This document shows positions 1 to 6,656 of a stretch of DNA of 50,809 bases, in pieces (the first letter of the stretch is position 1; each line of letters opens with the position of its first letter). Under the pieces are notes generated by a model. The model was not told the DNA's origin, made no database searches, and saw only the letters and a list, made by a program, of their open reading frames with translations. Source of the stretch: Cytophagaceae bacterium (lineage in GTDB: Bacteria > Bacteroidota > Bacteroidia > Cytophagales > Spirosomataceae); NCBI GenBank assembly GCA_027488335.1, contig JAIYBU010000054.1, positions 1-50,809 of the forward strand. Direction: 5' to 3'. The translations under genes were made by a program, and so were the position numbers.

Positions 1-341
1 GATTTTTTCACTTCATCAAGCATATCACCAGAAGTATCCTTCTTGCCGTTATTGTGGAGAGCCGCCCTTTCATTATCTTGACTTACATCAATTTTGGGCA
101 TCGAAAAAGTCATGTTTTTAACAATCTCTTGACGAACGTATTTTGACACGCCATAGAAAACAATTAGTAGTAAAAACAAGCCTATTAAAATGAAGACAAG
201 TCTGTTTTTACTAAACAAGCTCAACATCTTTTCACTGAAAACGGAACGCCGTCCGCTTGCTTTTTTTGCAGGAGAAGTTAATGCTTTAGTTTCTTCTTTC
301 ACACCTTCATTTTGATTCGCAGTTTCCATTTTGCTTGTCAT
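1..341 (-). CDS. traM: TraM-like (VirB10-like) conjugation protein, N-terminal part
   Basis: This gene reads from an ATG at 341 down to the window edge, so only about the first 113 codons are present. It starts MTSKMETANQ; a second possible start lies four codons later. A charged, Ser/Lys-rich cytoplasmic segment is followed by one strong membrane helix (about residues 43-66, rich in L, I, F and V) and then a hydrophilic part, the layout expected of VirB10/TraM inner-membrane proteins that span the cell envelope. Its start codon shares an A with the TraN stop (TAATG), so translation is probably coupled. The segment SGRRSVFSEK is encoded by a copy of the GC-rich CGGAACGCC repeat (242-250). The TraM name rests on gene order and topology, because the diagnostic C-terminal domain is outside the window. 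Confidence 0.65.
   Translation of the reverse strand, partial: MTSKMETANQNEGVKEETKALTSPAKKASGRRSVFSEKMLSLFSKNRLVFILIGLFLLLIVFYGVSKYVRQEIVKNMTFSMPKIDVSQDNERAALHNNGKKDTSGDMLDEVKK
242..262 (-). repeat. GC-rich CGGAACGCC element, copy in traM
   Basis: CGGAACGCC at 242-250, followed by GTCCGCTTGC. It encodes the SGRRSVFS segment just before the membrane helix. Confidence 0.6.
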
Positions 342-1195
342 TAGAGCATTTCAGCTTTTAGGATTTTTTTGAAAGGAATATCAATGCTTACATTGCGTAA
401 ACCATTCTTTTCCCTGAAAATCACTTGCAAATAACCATTGTCCGTTGTTGCATAGAGTGGCACATAATAGAGATAGGTAATCTGCTTTTGTGGGGAAATG
501 GTTTTGGTTGGTTCAATACTTTTCAAGGCATTTACTTCCTCAATACCTAATGATTGCAAGCGATTGATAGCTTTTTTCTTCATTTTGGATATGTATGAAA
601 AGGAAACATTATCTATTTCATAGGTAATGGAACTCTCATTTTTCACCAAGAATTTAAGATAAGTACCATTTTCATCATTGTAAAGGTTTTCACATTTAAC
701 AGCAATACCCGATTGATAGCCTTTAAATAAAATGTTTGGACTAAGAGATGCTAACTTTTTAAACTTATCGTTCAGTAGCATATTATCGTCCTTTATTTTG
801 AGTGTTTCTACTCTTTTCTCTAAGCCTCTATAATCATAAAAGGCTTTTGATAAGGGTTCTTGGTAGTTTACATAGGCTTCATAAATTTGATTCCCGTGTG
901 TCAAAAGTAAAGTTGTTGGCTTGGCACTCGTACTTTTCGCCTTTAAAAACAGAACTTGTGTAGCTACACTTGATTGATTGGTTGATGCGGGTTGTGCTTG
1001 ATAATCAGTATTACCCAAATTGACAAGAGTAATGGCATCATCAAAAATCAAGTAAGTTGTTGATGTAGCATTAACATAAATGGTGTCTATCTTTTTTTGA
1101 GAAAAGACCGCAAATGAGATGAATAACAAAGAAAAGCGGAATGCTGTCCAGAGTAGCGACTCCCGACGGAACGCCGCTCGTAATAGCTTTTTCAT
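341..1195 (-). CDS. traN: TraN conjugative transfer protein (DUF4138 family)
   Basis: This 284-residue protein resembles the Bacteroidetes TraN/DUF4138 family, the probable VirB9-like outer component of the type IV secretion channel. It has an N-terminal signal region ending near FAVFSQ, then a beta-rich domain with IDTIYVNATSTTYLIFDD near residue 37 and a C-terminal domain with repeated aromatic strands (YLYYVPLYATTDNGYLQV). It lies 5 bp after TraK and overlaps the TraM start. The signal peptide is odd: MKKLL is separated from the hydrophobic stretch LLFISFAVFS by RAAFRRESLLWTAFRFS, which is encoded by a copy of the GC-rich palindromic repeat (about 1136-1180). Without that insert the N-terminus would be an ordinary short signal peptide. 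Family assignment is fairly secure from position and sequence style. Confidence 0.8.
   Translation of the reverse strand: MKKLLRAAFRRESLLWTAFRFSLLFISFAVFSQKKIDTIYVNATSTTYLIFDDAITLVNLGNTDYQAQPASTNQSSVATQVLFLKAKSTSAKPTTLLLTHGNQIYEAYVNYQEPLSKAFYDYRGLEKRVETLKIKDDNMLLNDKFKKLASLSPNILFKGYQSGIAVKCENLYNDENGTYLKFLVKNESSITYEIDNVSFSYISKMKKKAINRLQSLGIEEVNALKSIEPTKTISPQKQITYLYYVPLYATTDNGYLQVIFREKNGLRNVSIDIPFKKILKAEML
1136..1180 (-). repeat. GC-rich CGGAACGCC element, copy in traN
   Basis: The 9-mer is at 1167-1175. On the minus strand GGCGTTCCG is followed by 17 bases and GGACAGCATTCCG. It matches the copy at 2803 in 33 of 39 positions. Confidence 0.75.
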
Positions 1196-1200
1196 AATTT

Positions 1201-1833
1201 TTATTGTTTTGGTTTATACTCGATATAGTTAAAATTTTGAATTTGTAATCCATACGGGTTCTTTTCTGAATATGGTACTGGCTGTAATTCAAAAATTGCC
1301 CCTACGTTGCTTATTTTTTCTTGTTCGTTGAAATAGATAGCTTGTTTGAAAAGTAAGGTACATTTGTAAGGTACAACCGACATATCTACACCCATGCTAT
1401 CTATTTTTATCTTGGAATAAGCATTGAACTTGGTGTAATTTTCTTGTACTTTTTCATCAATAAAGTTCTTGTAAATGGCCTGTGCATCTTGCTTGTTTAG
1501 TAGCCAAAAACCTTCATTGAGTCGTTCACTAAATGATTTTGCATCGCTTTCAAAAAACAATTTGGCAAATGTGTTTATCAAGCCTCTTACCTGTCCGATG
1601 TTGCGAGTATCGTTATCAGCTAATAAAGCGGCAAACATTTCTTTGCCCGAACGTACAAATACCTTTTGGTCTGAGTTTTTAGTAGCATCCCAAAACAAAG
1701 TTCCCCAAAGAATATTTGAAAGAAGCAATAGAAACATACTCGCTTTCAAAAGGTTAAAAAGTCTATCAATGTATTTATTGACATCATTAGCGGCAAAGAA
1801 ATGCCTAATCGCCGTTTGGGTATTTTCTATCAT
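1201..1833 (-). CDS. traK: TraK conjugative transfer protein (VirB8-like)
   Basis: This 210-residue protein has a short cytoplasmic N-terminus, one membrane helix at about residues 30-50 (ASMFLLLLSNILWGTLFW) and a periplasmic domain of about 160 residues. That is the topology and size of TraK, the VirB8-like scaffold of Bacteroidetes conjugation channels, which links the inner-membrane ATPase complex to the outer parts. Its start overlaps the end of TraJ by 4 bp (ATGA), so the two are translationally coupled. Placement between TraJ and TraN matches the usual tra order, except that TraL is not seen between TraK and the TraM/TraN pair. Confidence 0.82.
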   Translation of the reverse strand: MIENTQTAIRHFFAANDVNKYIDRLFNLLKASMFLLLLSNILWGTLFWDATKNSDQKVFVRSGKEMFAALLADNDTRNIGQVRGLINTFAKLFFESDAKSFSERLNEGFWLLNKQDAQAIYKNFIDEKVQENYTKFNAYSKIKIDSMGVDMSVVPYKCTLLFKQAIYFNEQEKISNVGAIFELQPVPYSEKNPYGLQIQNFNYIEYKPKQ

Positions 1834-2768
1834 GATTTTGTACGATTTGTAGTGTCATTTCTACTAAAAACATCTGAAAAACCTTGCTTAGTTGCTTCCC
1901 ATGCTTTGGTTCTTGCTCCTGCTGATTTTTCCCAAACTGACTTTCCTGCTACACTTGCCCCAGCAGCGACCATGCCCCCTGTTGCTCCTTGAATACTTCT
2001 GATAATGCCACCAATCGCCGAAGAGCCAATGTAAAGTGTGGTTAAAAGCGGAACTCCGAGATACATCAGAATCAAAGCAAGGTTGATAACCAACATATTG
2101 ACAATATCACTTCCTTGTGTTGTGGTCTGAATTGTGGTTGATAAACCAACCACCAAGTTGTCCAAAATAGATAGCGTAAGTGTCCAAAAGAGAATGTTCA
2201 GCATTGAGCGAAACCAATGTGTAATTGTTCCGCCTAAACCTGGAACGGTACTGAGGGCAGTGGCAAAAATACCTACCGAGTAAGTAAATGCGACTAACAC
2301 ATTTTTGACATTTTCTAACAAAAGCCTAATAATCATAGATAAGCCATTCTGAATAGCGGTCAGCACTACATTGATTAGTTTTCCAAAATCCATTGTTAAT
2401 AAATCCCAACCGCTTGCTTCGGTAGAAGGATTGTTGGCATCGCCTGAAACCTTTTTCATTTGAGCCAATATGTCATCAACTTTCGTGTAGGTATTGGCTA
2501 ATTCATTGATTGCACCAACCACCAAGCCCATCAATTCATTGTAATAACCAATCAGAAACATTAATGCCACGACACGAATTAGATTCAATACATTTGAACC
2601 ATAAGATTCGCCAAAAACTAAGACCTTGAATAGCATATAAGCAAAATGAATGAATAGCATGATTCCTGCCAATTCTAAGCAATTTCCTTTTGCTTTGGTG
2701 GCGAGTAATTGAGCCGTTTTAAATAAGGCATCACCACTAATGGTAACTTGCAAAATAGTGTCTGTCAT
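1830..2768 (-). CDS. traJ: TraJ conjugative transfer membrane protein (VirB6-like)
   Basis: This 312-residue polytopic inner-membrane protein has about six hydrophobic helices, for example around residues 33-55, 64-85, 140-165, 180-205 and 225-250. Its C-terminal tail is rich in Gly and Ala and then charged (GGMVAAGASVAGKSVWEKS). Size, topology and location between TraG and TraK fit TraJ, the VirB6-like pore component. The gene begins 11 bp after the TraG stop and overlaps TraK by 4 bp. No frame disruption is seen. Confidence 0.82.
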   Translation of the reverse strand: MTDTILQVTISGDALFKTAQLLATKAKGNCLELAGIMLFIHFAYMLFKVLVFGESYGSNVLNLIRVVALMFLIGYYNELMGLVVGAINELANTYTKVDDILAQMKKVSGDANNPSTEASGWDLLTMDFGKLINVVLTAIQNGLSMIIRLLLENVKNVLVAFTYSVGIFATALSTVPGLGGTITHWFRSMLNILFWTLTLSILDNLVVGLSTTIQTTTQGSDIVNMLVINLALILMYLGVPLLTTLYIGSSAIGGIIRSIQGATGGMVAAGASVAGKSVWEKSAGARTKAWEATKQGFSDVFSRNDTTNRTKS

Positions 2769-2779
2769 AATTATTTAGT

Positions 2780-5275
2780 TTAAATTTCATGTTCTTTCGG
2801 GCGGCGTTCCGTCGGGAATCGCCACTCTGGATGGTATTCTGCTTCCCATTCTTCTACGAAGCGGTTAATAGCATAATCAAAGTATTTTCCACCTTCTGCC
2901 ATTTCTCGAATTTTGTTACGCTCTTCTGCACGAGAGGTAAGCAATGGGATAATTTTCGACGGCACTTCTACCCGATAAACATTGATTAAATCTGCTCTTT
3001 TGACAAAAATTTCTCGCCATTTATCAGCGGCATCTTTTCGTAAAGACTTCAATAAGTCTTCGGCGTGTTTGTTCAATCCAAAGAATTTGACGTTTTTATC
3101 AATCATGTTGGAATCGGTATGTCGAAGTATGAAAACTGTTGAAGATAAATCTTTGACAACAGTACCAATGGAAGAGTTTTGGATTTCCGAAATGCCTTGG
3201 GTAATGATGCTTATTGTCCCCTCACATTTTCTAACAGTTCGATACATATATTCTATAAAACCACCCAACAAACCATCTAACATCGACCATGCTTCATCAA
3301 TATAAATGCGTTTGATTACTTTGGGATATTTATCTATAATATCGCAGGATAGTTCAATGATGAGCATTCCGACAACTGGATATAATGTAGGGTTAGCCTT
3401 TATTTTGGCTAAATCGAAGCAAATAAGAGGGTAAGCGGATATATCGTCAAGGGTTTCGGCATTGAGTATATCCTTGTAATTCCCAACTGCAAAGGGTTCT
3501 AAGGTGATGAGTAATTCATCTATGTTGAGGTTCTTTTCAATCTTTTGATAGACCTCTTGCCCATCGTTTTCTTGCTGAAAAGTATTTAAAAAATCATAAA
3601 AGCCACAAATACAAGGCATTGTACTTTGTTTTTGTTGGTTATACTCGTCGAAGTATTGATTCAAAAACTTGTTCAGAATACTCCTTTCAGCATTAGTAAG
3701 ATTTGAATTACCTCGCCAAATCGTAGCAATCAAATTAATCAAAAACTCCATTTTTGCTTCTGTCAATCTGAACTCGCCAGAGATTTCATCATAGTTTACT
3801 AAAAAAGGGTTATACCTTAATGGCTTTTCGGGGTCGTACTCGTAATAGCGGCATTTATCAGGCGGAATGGCATAGAAGATAGAAAGATACGTACCACCCA
3901 CATCAATAATTATTTGTCTTTCACCTCTATAAAATCTTTGTAAAATCAAATTACCCATCGTGAAACTTTTGCCCGAACCTGGCACCCCAATTGTCAAAGA
4001 ATTATTGTTTTCAAATCTTATCGTATCGTAAAAATCAACCAATAGTGGATTGCCCATTCTATCGCACAATAAATCACCTTTCTTATCGCTTTTTAGTAAG
4101 GCAGTCGTAGTGAAATAACAAGCTGCCACCATATTATCCATTAATAACCAACGAAAATTCTGATACGAATTACAAGGAGCATTACTGACAAAAAGGTTAG
4201 TAGTATCCAAATTTTCTAAATAAGATTCCGCTCCGATTTCTCGATAGGCTTTCATTACTTTTTGAATGGAATCTTCTATTTGTTTGTGCGGAACGCCGCT
4301 GGGCGGCATCCCGCCCGAAGGCTTCCAAACGACACATTGCACGGATACATTCAACAAAGAATTGCCATTCGTCGTAATCTCATTCAAAAACTCGAACATA
4401 TCTCTACTTTTGGCACGGTGCTGTTCCGACATCAAAAAATCCAGACGAGCAATGTTCTTTGCTTCAAATTCAATCTTGTTATATGCCTTTTGGGTATCCA
4501 AAGGTTTGAATGTAACACTCAGCACATGAGGAATTTCTAACTCATTCATCAAGGCATACAACTGTGGAGAAGATACATTATAACCATTATCCATGTCATT
4601 ATTGACATTTGTAGGTTGCCCCGACATACTGATGATATTGACAGTATCCGTTCCCAAAACCAAGCGTTCTTTATCGGGTGTGAAGGTTTTGAAGATAGTA
4701 TATTGGTCAGGTGTAAAATCAAGGTTGAAATATTGACAAAGAACTTTCATTACCTCATCTTCAGTCAAGCGTTGATAGCTCAAATCGCCTATACTGACCA
4801 TCGAAATAAAATGATTGGCAATCGTTTCTATTTTTCTTTTGTACGATGAGATGTCTTTAAATATATTTTCAAAGACCCGACCGCCCCGACCAAACCAATT
4901 ATTGGTCAAGGTATAATCCTTGTTTTTTTCTTCCCCAAAACTGATAAACAAGTATTGTTCGTGGCGTTGAATAGGTCTTTCACCAAAAGAATGAATGAAA
5001 CGCTGCTCGTAATAGTTTTTATCCTTCACCGAAAGATTAGCTTGGTCATAATAATAAAAACCCATCATTTGAACACAAGCACCGATTTCTAAACTTTTCA
5101 AGGCTTGCGAAACATTTTCGCCAATCTTGTTATATTCACCCGTGCTTAATCGCTCCATTTCAACACCTTGCACACGGTAGCCAATTCCCACTCTTCCATC
5201 AGACATTATCAATAGATTATCTTCAAAAGCAAAATAGGGAAACACTTGCTCGAAATTTCTGTGCTGGTCTATCAT
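2780..5275 (-). CDS. traG: TraG conjugation ATPase (VirB4-like)
   Basis: This 831-residue protein is the VirB4/TraG ATPase that powers assembly and substrate movement in the conjugation channel at the inner membrane. The Walker A motif GVPGSGKS is at about residue 432 and the Walker B region IYIDEAWSM at about 657. Further conserved helicase-like sequence (IITQGISEIQNS) follows, and the N-terminal half is the usual VirB4 domain. Its start overlaps TraF by 4 bp. Two copies of the GC-rich CGGAACGCC repeat lie in the gene. One gives the Pro/Gly-rich loop PSGGMPPSGVPH near residue 325. The other, in opposite orientation, forms the C-terminus (EWRFPTERRPKEHEI). The ATPase motifs are intact, so both inserts look tolerated. 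Confidence 0.93.
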   Translation of the reverse strand: MIDQHRNFEQVFPYFAFEDNLLIMSDGRVGIGYRVQGVEMERLSTGEYNKIGENVSQALKSLEIGACVQMMGFYYYDQANLSVKDKNYYEQRFIHSFGERPIQRHEQYLFISFGEEKNKDYTLTNNWFGRGGRVFENIFKDISSYKRKIETIANHFISMVSIGDLSYQRLTEDEVMKVLCQYFNLDFTPDQYTIFKTFTPDKERLVLGTDTVNIISMSGQPTNVNNDMDNGYNVSSPQLYALMNELEIPHVLSVTFKPLDTQKAYNKIEFEAKNIARLDFLMSEQHRAKSRDMFEFLNEITTNGNSLLNVSVQCVVWKPSGGMPPSGVPHKQIEDSIQKVMKAYREIGAESYLENLDTTNLFVSNAPCNSYQNFRWLLMDNMVAACYFTTTALLKSDKKGDLLCDRMGNPLLVDFYDTIRFENNNSLTIGVPGSGKSFTMGNLILQRFYRGERQIIIDVGGTYLSIFYAIPPDKCRYYEYDPEKPLRYNPFLVNYDEISGEFRLTEAKMEFLINLIATIWRGNSNLTNAERSILNKFLNQYFDEYNQQKQSTMPCICGFYDFLNTFQQENDGQEVYQKIEKNLNIDELLITLEPFAVGNYKDILNAETLDDISAYPLICFDLAKIKANPTLYPVVGMLIIELSCDIIDKYPKVIKRIYIDEAWSMLDGLLGGFIEYMYRTVRKCEGTISIITQGISEIQNSSIGTVVKDLSSTVFILRHTDSNMIDKNVKFFGLNKHAEDLLKSLRKDAADKWREIFVKRADLINVYRVEVPSKIIPLLTSRAEERNKIREMAEGGKYFDYAINRFVEEWEAEYHPEWRFPTERRPKEHEI
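2800..2848 (+). repeat. GC-rich CGGAACGCC element, copy at the end of traG
   Basis: GGCGTTCCG is at 2803-2811 on the plus strand, opposite to the traG reading direction, followed by 17 bases and GGATGGTATTCTG. The preceding TTCGGGCGG also occurs at the 4289 copy. Confidence 0.75.
4289..4326 (-). repeat. GC-rich CGGAACGCC element, copy inside traG
   Basis: CGGAACGCC (4289-4297) is followed by a perfect GGGCGG/CCGCCC hairpin (4301-4316). It encodes the PSGGMPPSGVPH loop. Confidence 0.65.
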
Positions 5276-5613
5276 TGGTTTGATTTTAGAAATTTAGAAT
5301 GATACTCTCTGAGTAATTTAGGTTTAGACATCTCTACTTTTTTGGGAGCAGACAAATACCAATAGATTAGGCTTTTCAAAAATGTGGCGTGCTTATTCGC
5401 TGTCATTTTTCGTAAAGCAATAAAACCAACTATCAGTAATCCCAACAAAACCATATTAACCCATGAAGGAATCAGCAAAAATGTACGCATGATACTAAGC
5501 ACAATTACAAACCCAAAACTTGTAATAAGAAATAGCATCAAATCACCCATTTCTGCTCCTGCAATAAGGGTTGGTTTTTCTAATGATTTTCTGATATTCA
5601 CCTCAATTACCAT
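5272..5613 (-). CDS. traF: TraF conjugative transfer protein (DUF4133, VirB3-like)
   Basis: This short membrane protein of about 113 residues has two adjacent membrane helices (about residues 18-38 and 42-60) followed by a basic C-terminal tail, as in DUF4133/TraF, the VirB3-like partner of TraG. The ATG at 5613 (MVIEVNIRKSLEKP) is preferred because it overlaps TraE by only 11 bp and gives the usual family length. An upstream ATG at 5661 would add 16 residues and overlap TraE by 59 bp. The stop overlaps the TraG start (ATGA). Confidence 0.8.
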   Translation of the reverse strand: MVIEVNIRKSLEKPTLIAGAEMGDLMLFLITSFGFVIVLSIMRTFLLIPSWVNMVLLGLLIVGFIALRKMTANKHATFLKSLIYWYLSAPKKVEMSKPKLLREYHSKFLKSNQ

Positions 5614-5953
5614 TAAAGCCACCTTGTCCACCCACATCTGTTTTGATTTGCTCAAAAACAAACGTAAATCCGAACCAAAGTAGAACCGCCACTATCAAAT
5701 AAACCAATCGCATGATTTTATTGGGGCTATCACTGATGAATCCAATAATGACAGAAATAAGTCCGAGGACAATAGCAATCGTGAAAACAACATTTACTAC
5801 AAGCTGCACCGTTTTACTAATATTTTTTAAGCCGCCAACAACGCCTTGTGCCATGACTTCATTTGGCAACACAGAAAAAATGATGCTCAGAATTAGGTAG
5901 ATGCCAAACAATTGTAAGTTTTGATTGGTTACACGAAGTTTTAGTGTTTTCAT
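5603..5953 (-). CDS. traE: TraE conjugative transfer protein (DUF4134, VirB2-like)
   Basis: This 116-residue protein has a signal-like first hydrophobic stretch ending near PNEVMAQG, then a Gly-rich segment and two membrane helices (about 48-70 and 80-98). That is the architecture of DUF4134/TraE, the candidate pilin-like VirB2 subunit. It overlaps the upstream 188-residue gene by 4 bp and TraF by 11 bp. The mature protein probably begins after VMAQ, leaving about 80 residues. Confidence 0.85.
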   Translation of the reverse strand: MKTLKLRVTNQNLQLFGIYLILSIIFSVLPNEVMAQGVVGGLKNISKTVQLVVNVVFTIAIVLGLISVIIGFISDSPNKIMRLVYLIVAVLLWFGFTFVFEQIKTDVGGQGGFNGN

Positions 5954-6516
5954 AATTTTGAATTGATGTTTGTGAAATTTAAACTGATTTTGATTTTGGC
6001 AACGTCTTCCTCATTCAATACTGCGGTTGCTTGGGTGGTCTTGATTATCTCCTTGTTTGACCTTGTTAGCATTTGATGTTTAGGTGAAGTTTTTTGTTCG
6101 TCAATAACTTTAGGGATATTTTTCTCAGGATTATTAGTTTCTTTGGTTAATTCTTTGGCTTTGAAATGTTGCCATTCTACCGCTAATATTTCTTCCTTTT
6201 GTTTTATGCCTACCCATTCCAGTGTCCAATGTCTAAGTACTGTCCATAGGAATACCGCCTCTCGGAACGCCGACCGTTTGTATTTTACTGTTTTTTCAAA
6301 AATAAAAACTGACCCAAAGATGAACCCTATACCCAAAAAGAAGCATGAAAGCCCTAACAATACACCTCTCAACTCTTTGATTGGAAGTGTCGTAACATCA
6401 TTCATCCAAAAATAAATAGCCCAGTTTCCAAACCATGCTATAAGAAAAATGCCTATTGAAAAAAGTCCTAACCCTTTGGCTAATAGTATTATTTCTTTAC
6501 GCTCCCATTCGACCAT
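5950..6516 (-). CDS. Conserved-context membrane protein, first gene of the tra operon
   Basis: This 188-residue protein of unknown function has two membrane helices (about residues 10-33 and 48-72) and a long charged cytoplasmic tail rich in Lys, Glu and Thr. It is the promoter-proximal gene of the tra operon, with the start codon about 30 bp from a strong promoter match at 6546-6577, and overlaps TraE by 4 bp. Just after the second helix, SAFREAVFLWTVLRHW is encoded by a diverged copy of the GC-rich repeat (about 6240-6277). That peptide resembles AAFRRESLLWTAFRF in TraN, although the proteins are unrelated. A role in transfer is inferred only from the operon. Confidence 0.75.
   Translation of the reverse strand: MVEWERKEIILLAKGLGLFSIGIFLIAWFGNWAIYFWMNDVTTLPIKELRGVLLGLSCFFLGIGFIFGSVFIFEKTVKYKRSAFREAVFLWTVLRHWTLEWVGIKQKEEILAVEWQHFKAKELTKETNNPEKNIPKVIDEQKTSPKHQMLTRSNKEIIKTTQATAVLNEEDVAKIKISLNFTNINSKL
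6240..6277 (-). repeat. GC-rich CGGAACGCC element, diverged copy in the first tra-operon gene
   Basis: The 9-mer is at 6263-6271. On the minus strand it keeps the GGCGTTCCG-17 bases-GGACAG spacing of the traN copy, with a diverged middle. Confidence 0.6.
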
Positions 6517-6545
6517 TTTTAAATGAAATAAGAATACTTTGGGTA

Positions 6546-6577
6546 CAAACGTAAATATTTATATTTTCATAAACAAA
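6546..6577 (-). promoter_or_regulatory. Bacteroidetes-type promoter for the tra operon
   Basis: Read on the minus strand, TTTG (6577-6574) is followed after 20 bases by TACGTTTG (6553-6546). This matches the -33 TTTG and -7 TAnnTTTG elements known for the primary sigma factor of Bacteroidetes. Transcription would start near 6540, giving a leader of about 25 bases before the ATG at 6516. Confidence 0.7.
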
Positions 6578-6602
6578 TATTTTTTATATTTAATGAAAAT
6601 AT
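6561..6602. repeat. Inverted repeat in the tra/Toprim divergent region (possible operator)
   Basis: ATATTTTCAT (6561-6570) and its perfect reverse complement ATGAAAATAT (6593-6602) face each other across 22 bp. The left arm lies in the spacer of the tra promoter, so a dimeric regulator bound here could control the tra operon and perhaps the divergent gene at 6657. AT-richness lowers the weight of the match. Confidence 0.45.
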
Positions 6603-6656
6603 ATAATAGTATTTTTACAACATTTGTGTTTTCATTTACAAACATTATCTATTCTT

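Noticed and set aside
2789..2989. Plus-strand ORF reading RAAFRRESPLW over the end of traG
   Set aside because: It is the other-strand reading of the repeat element and the traG 3' end. It matters only as evidence that the repeat is present in both orientations.
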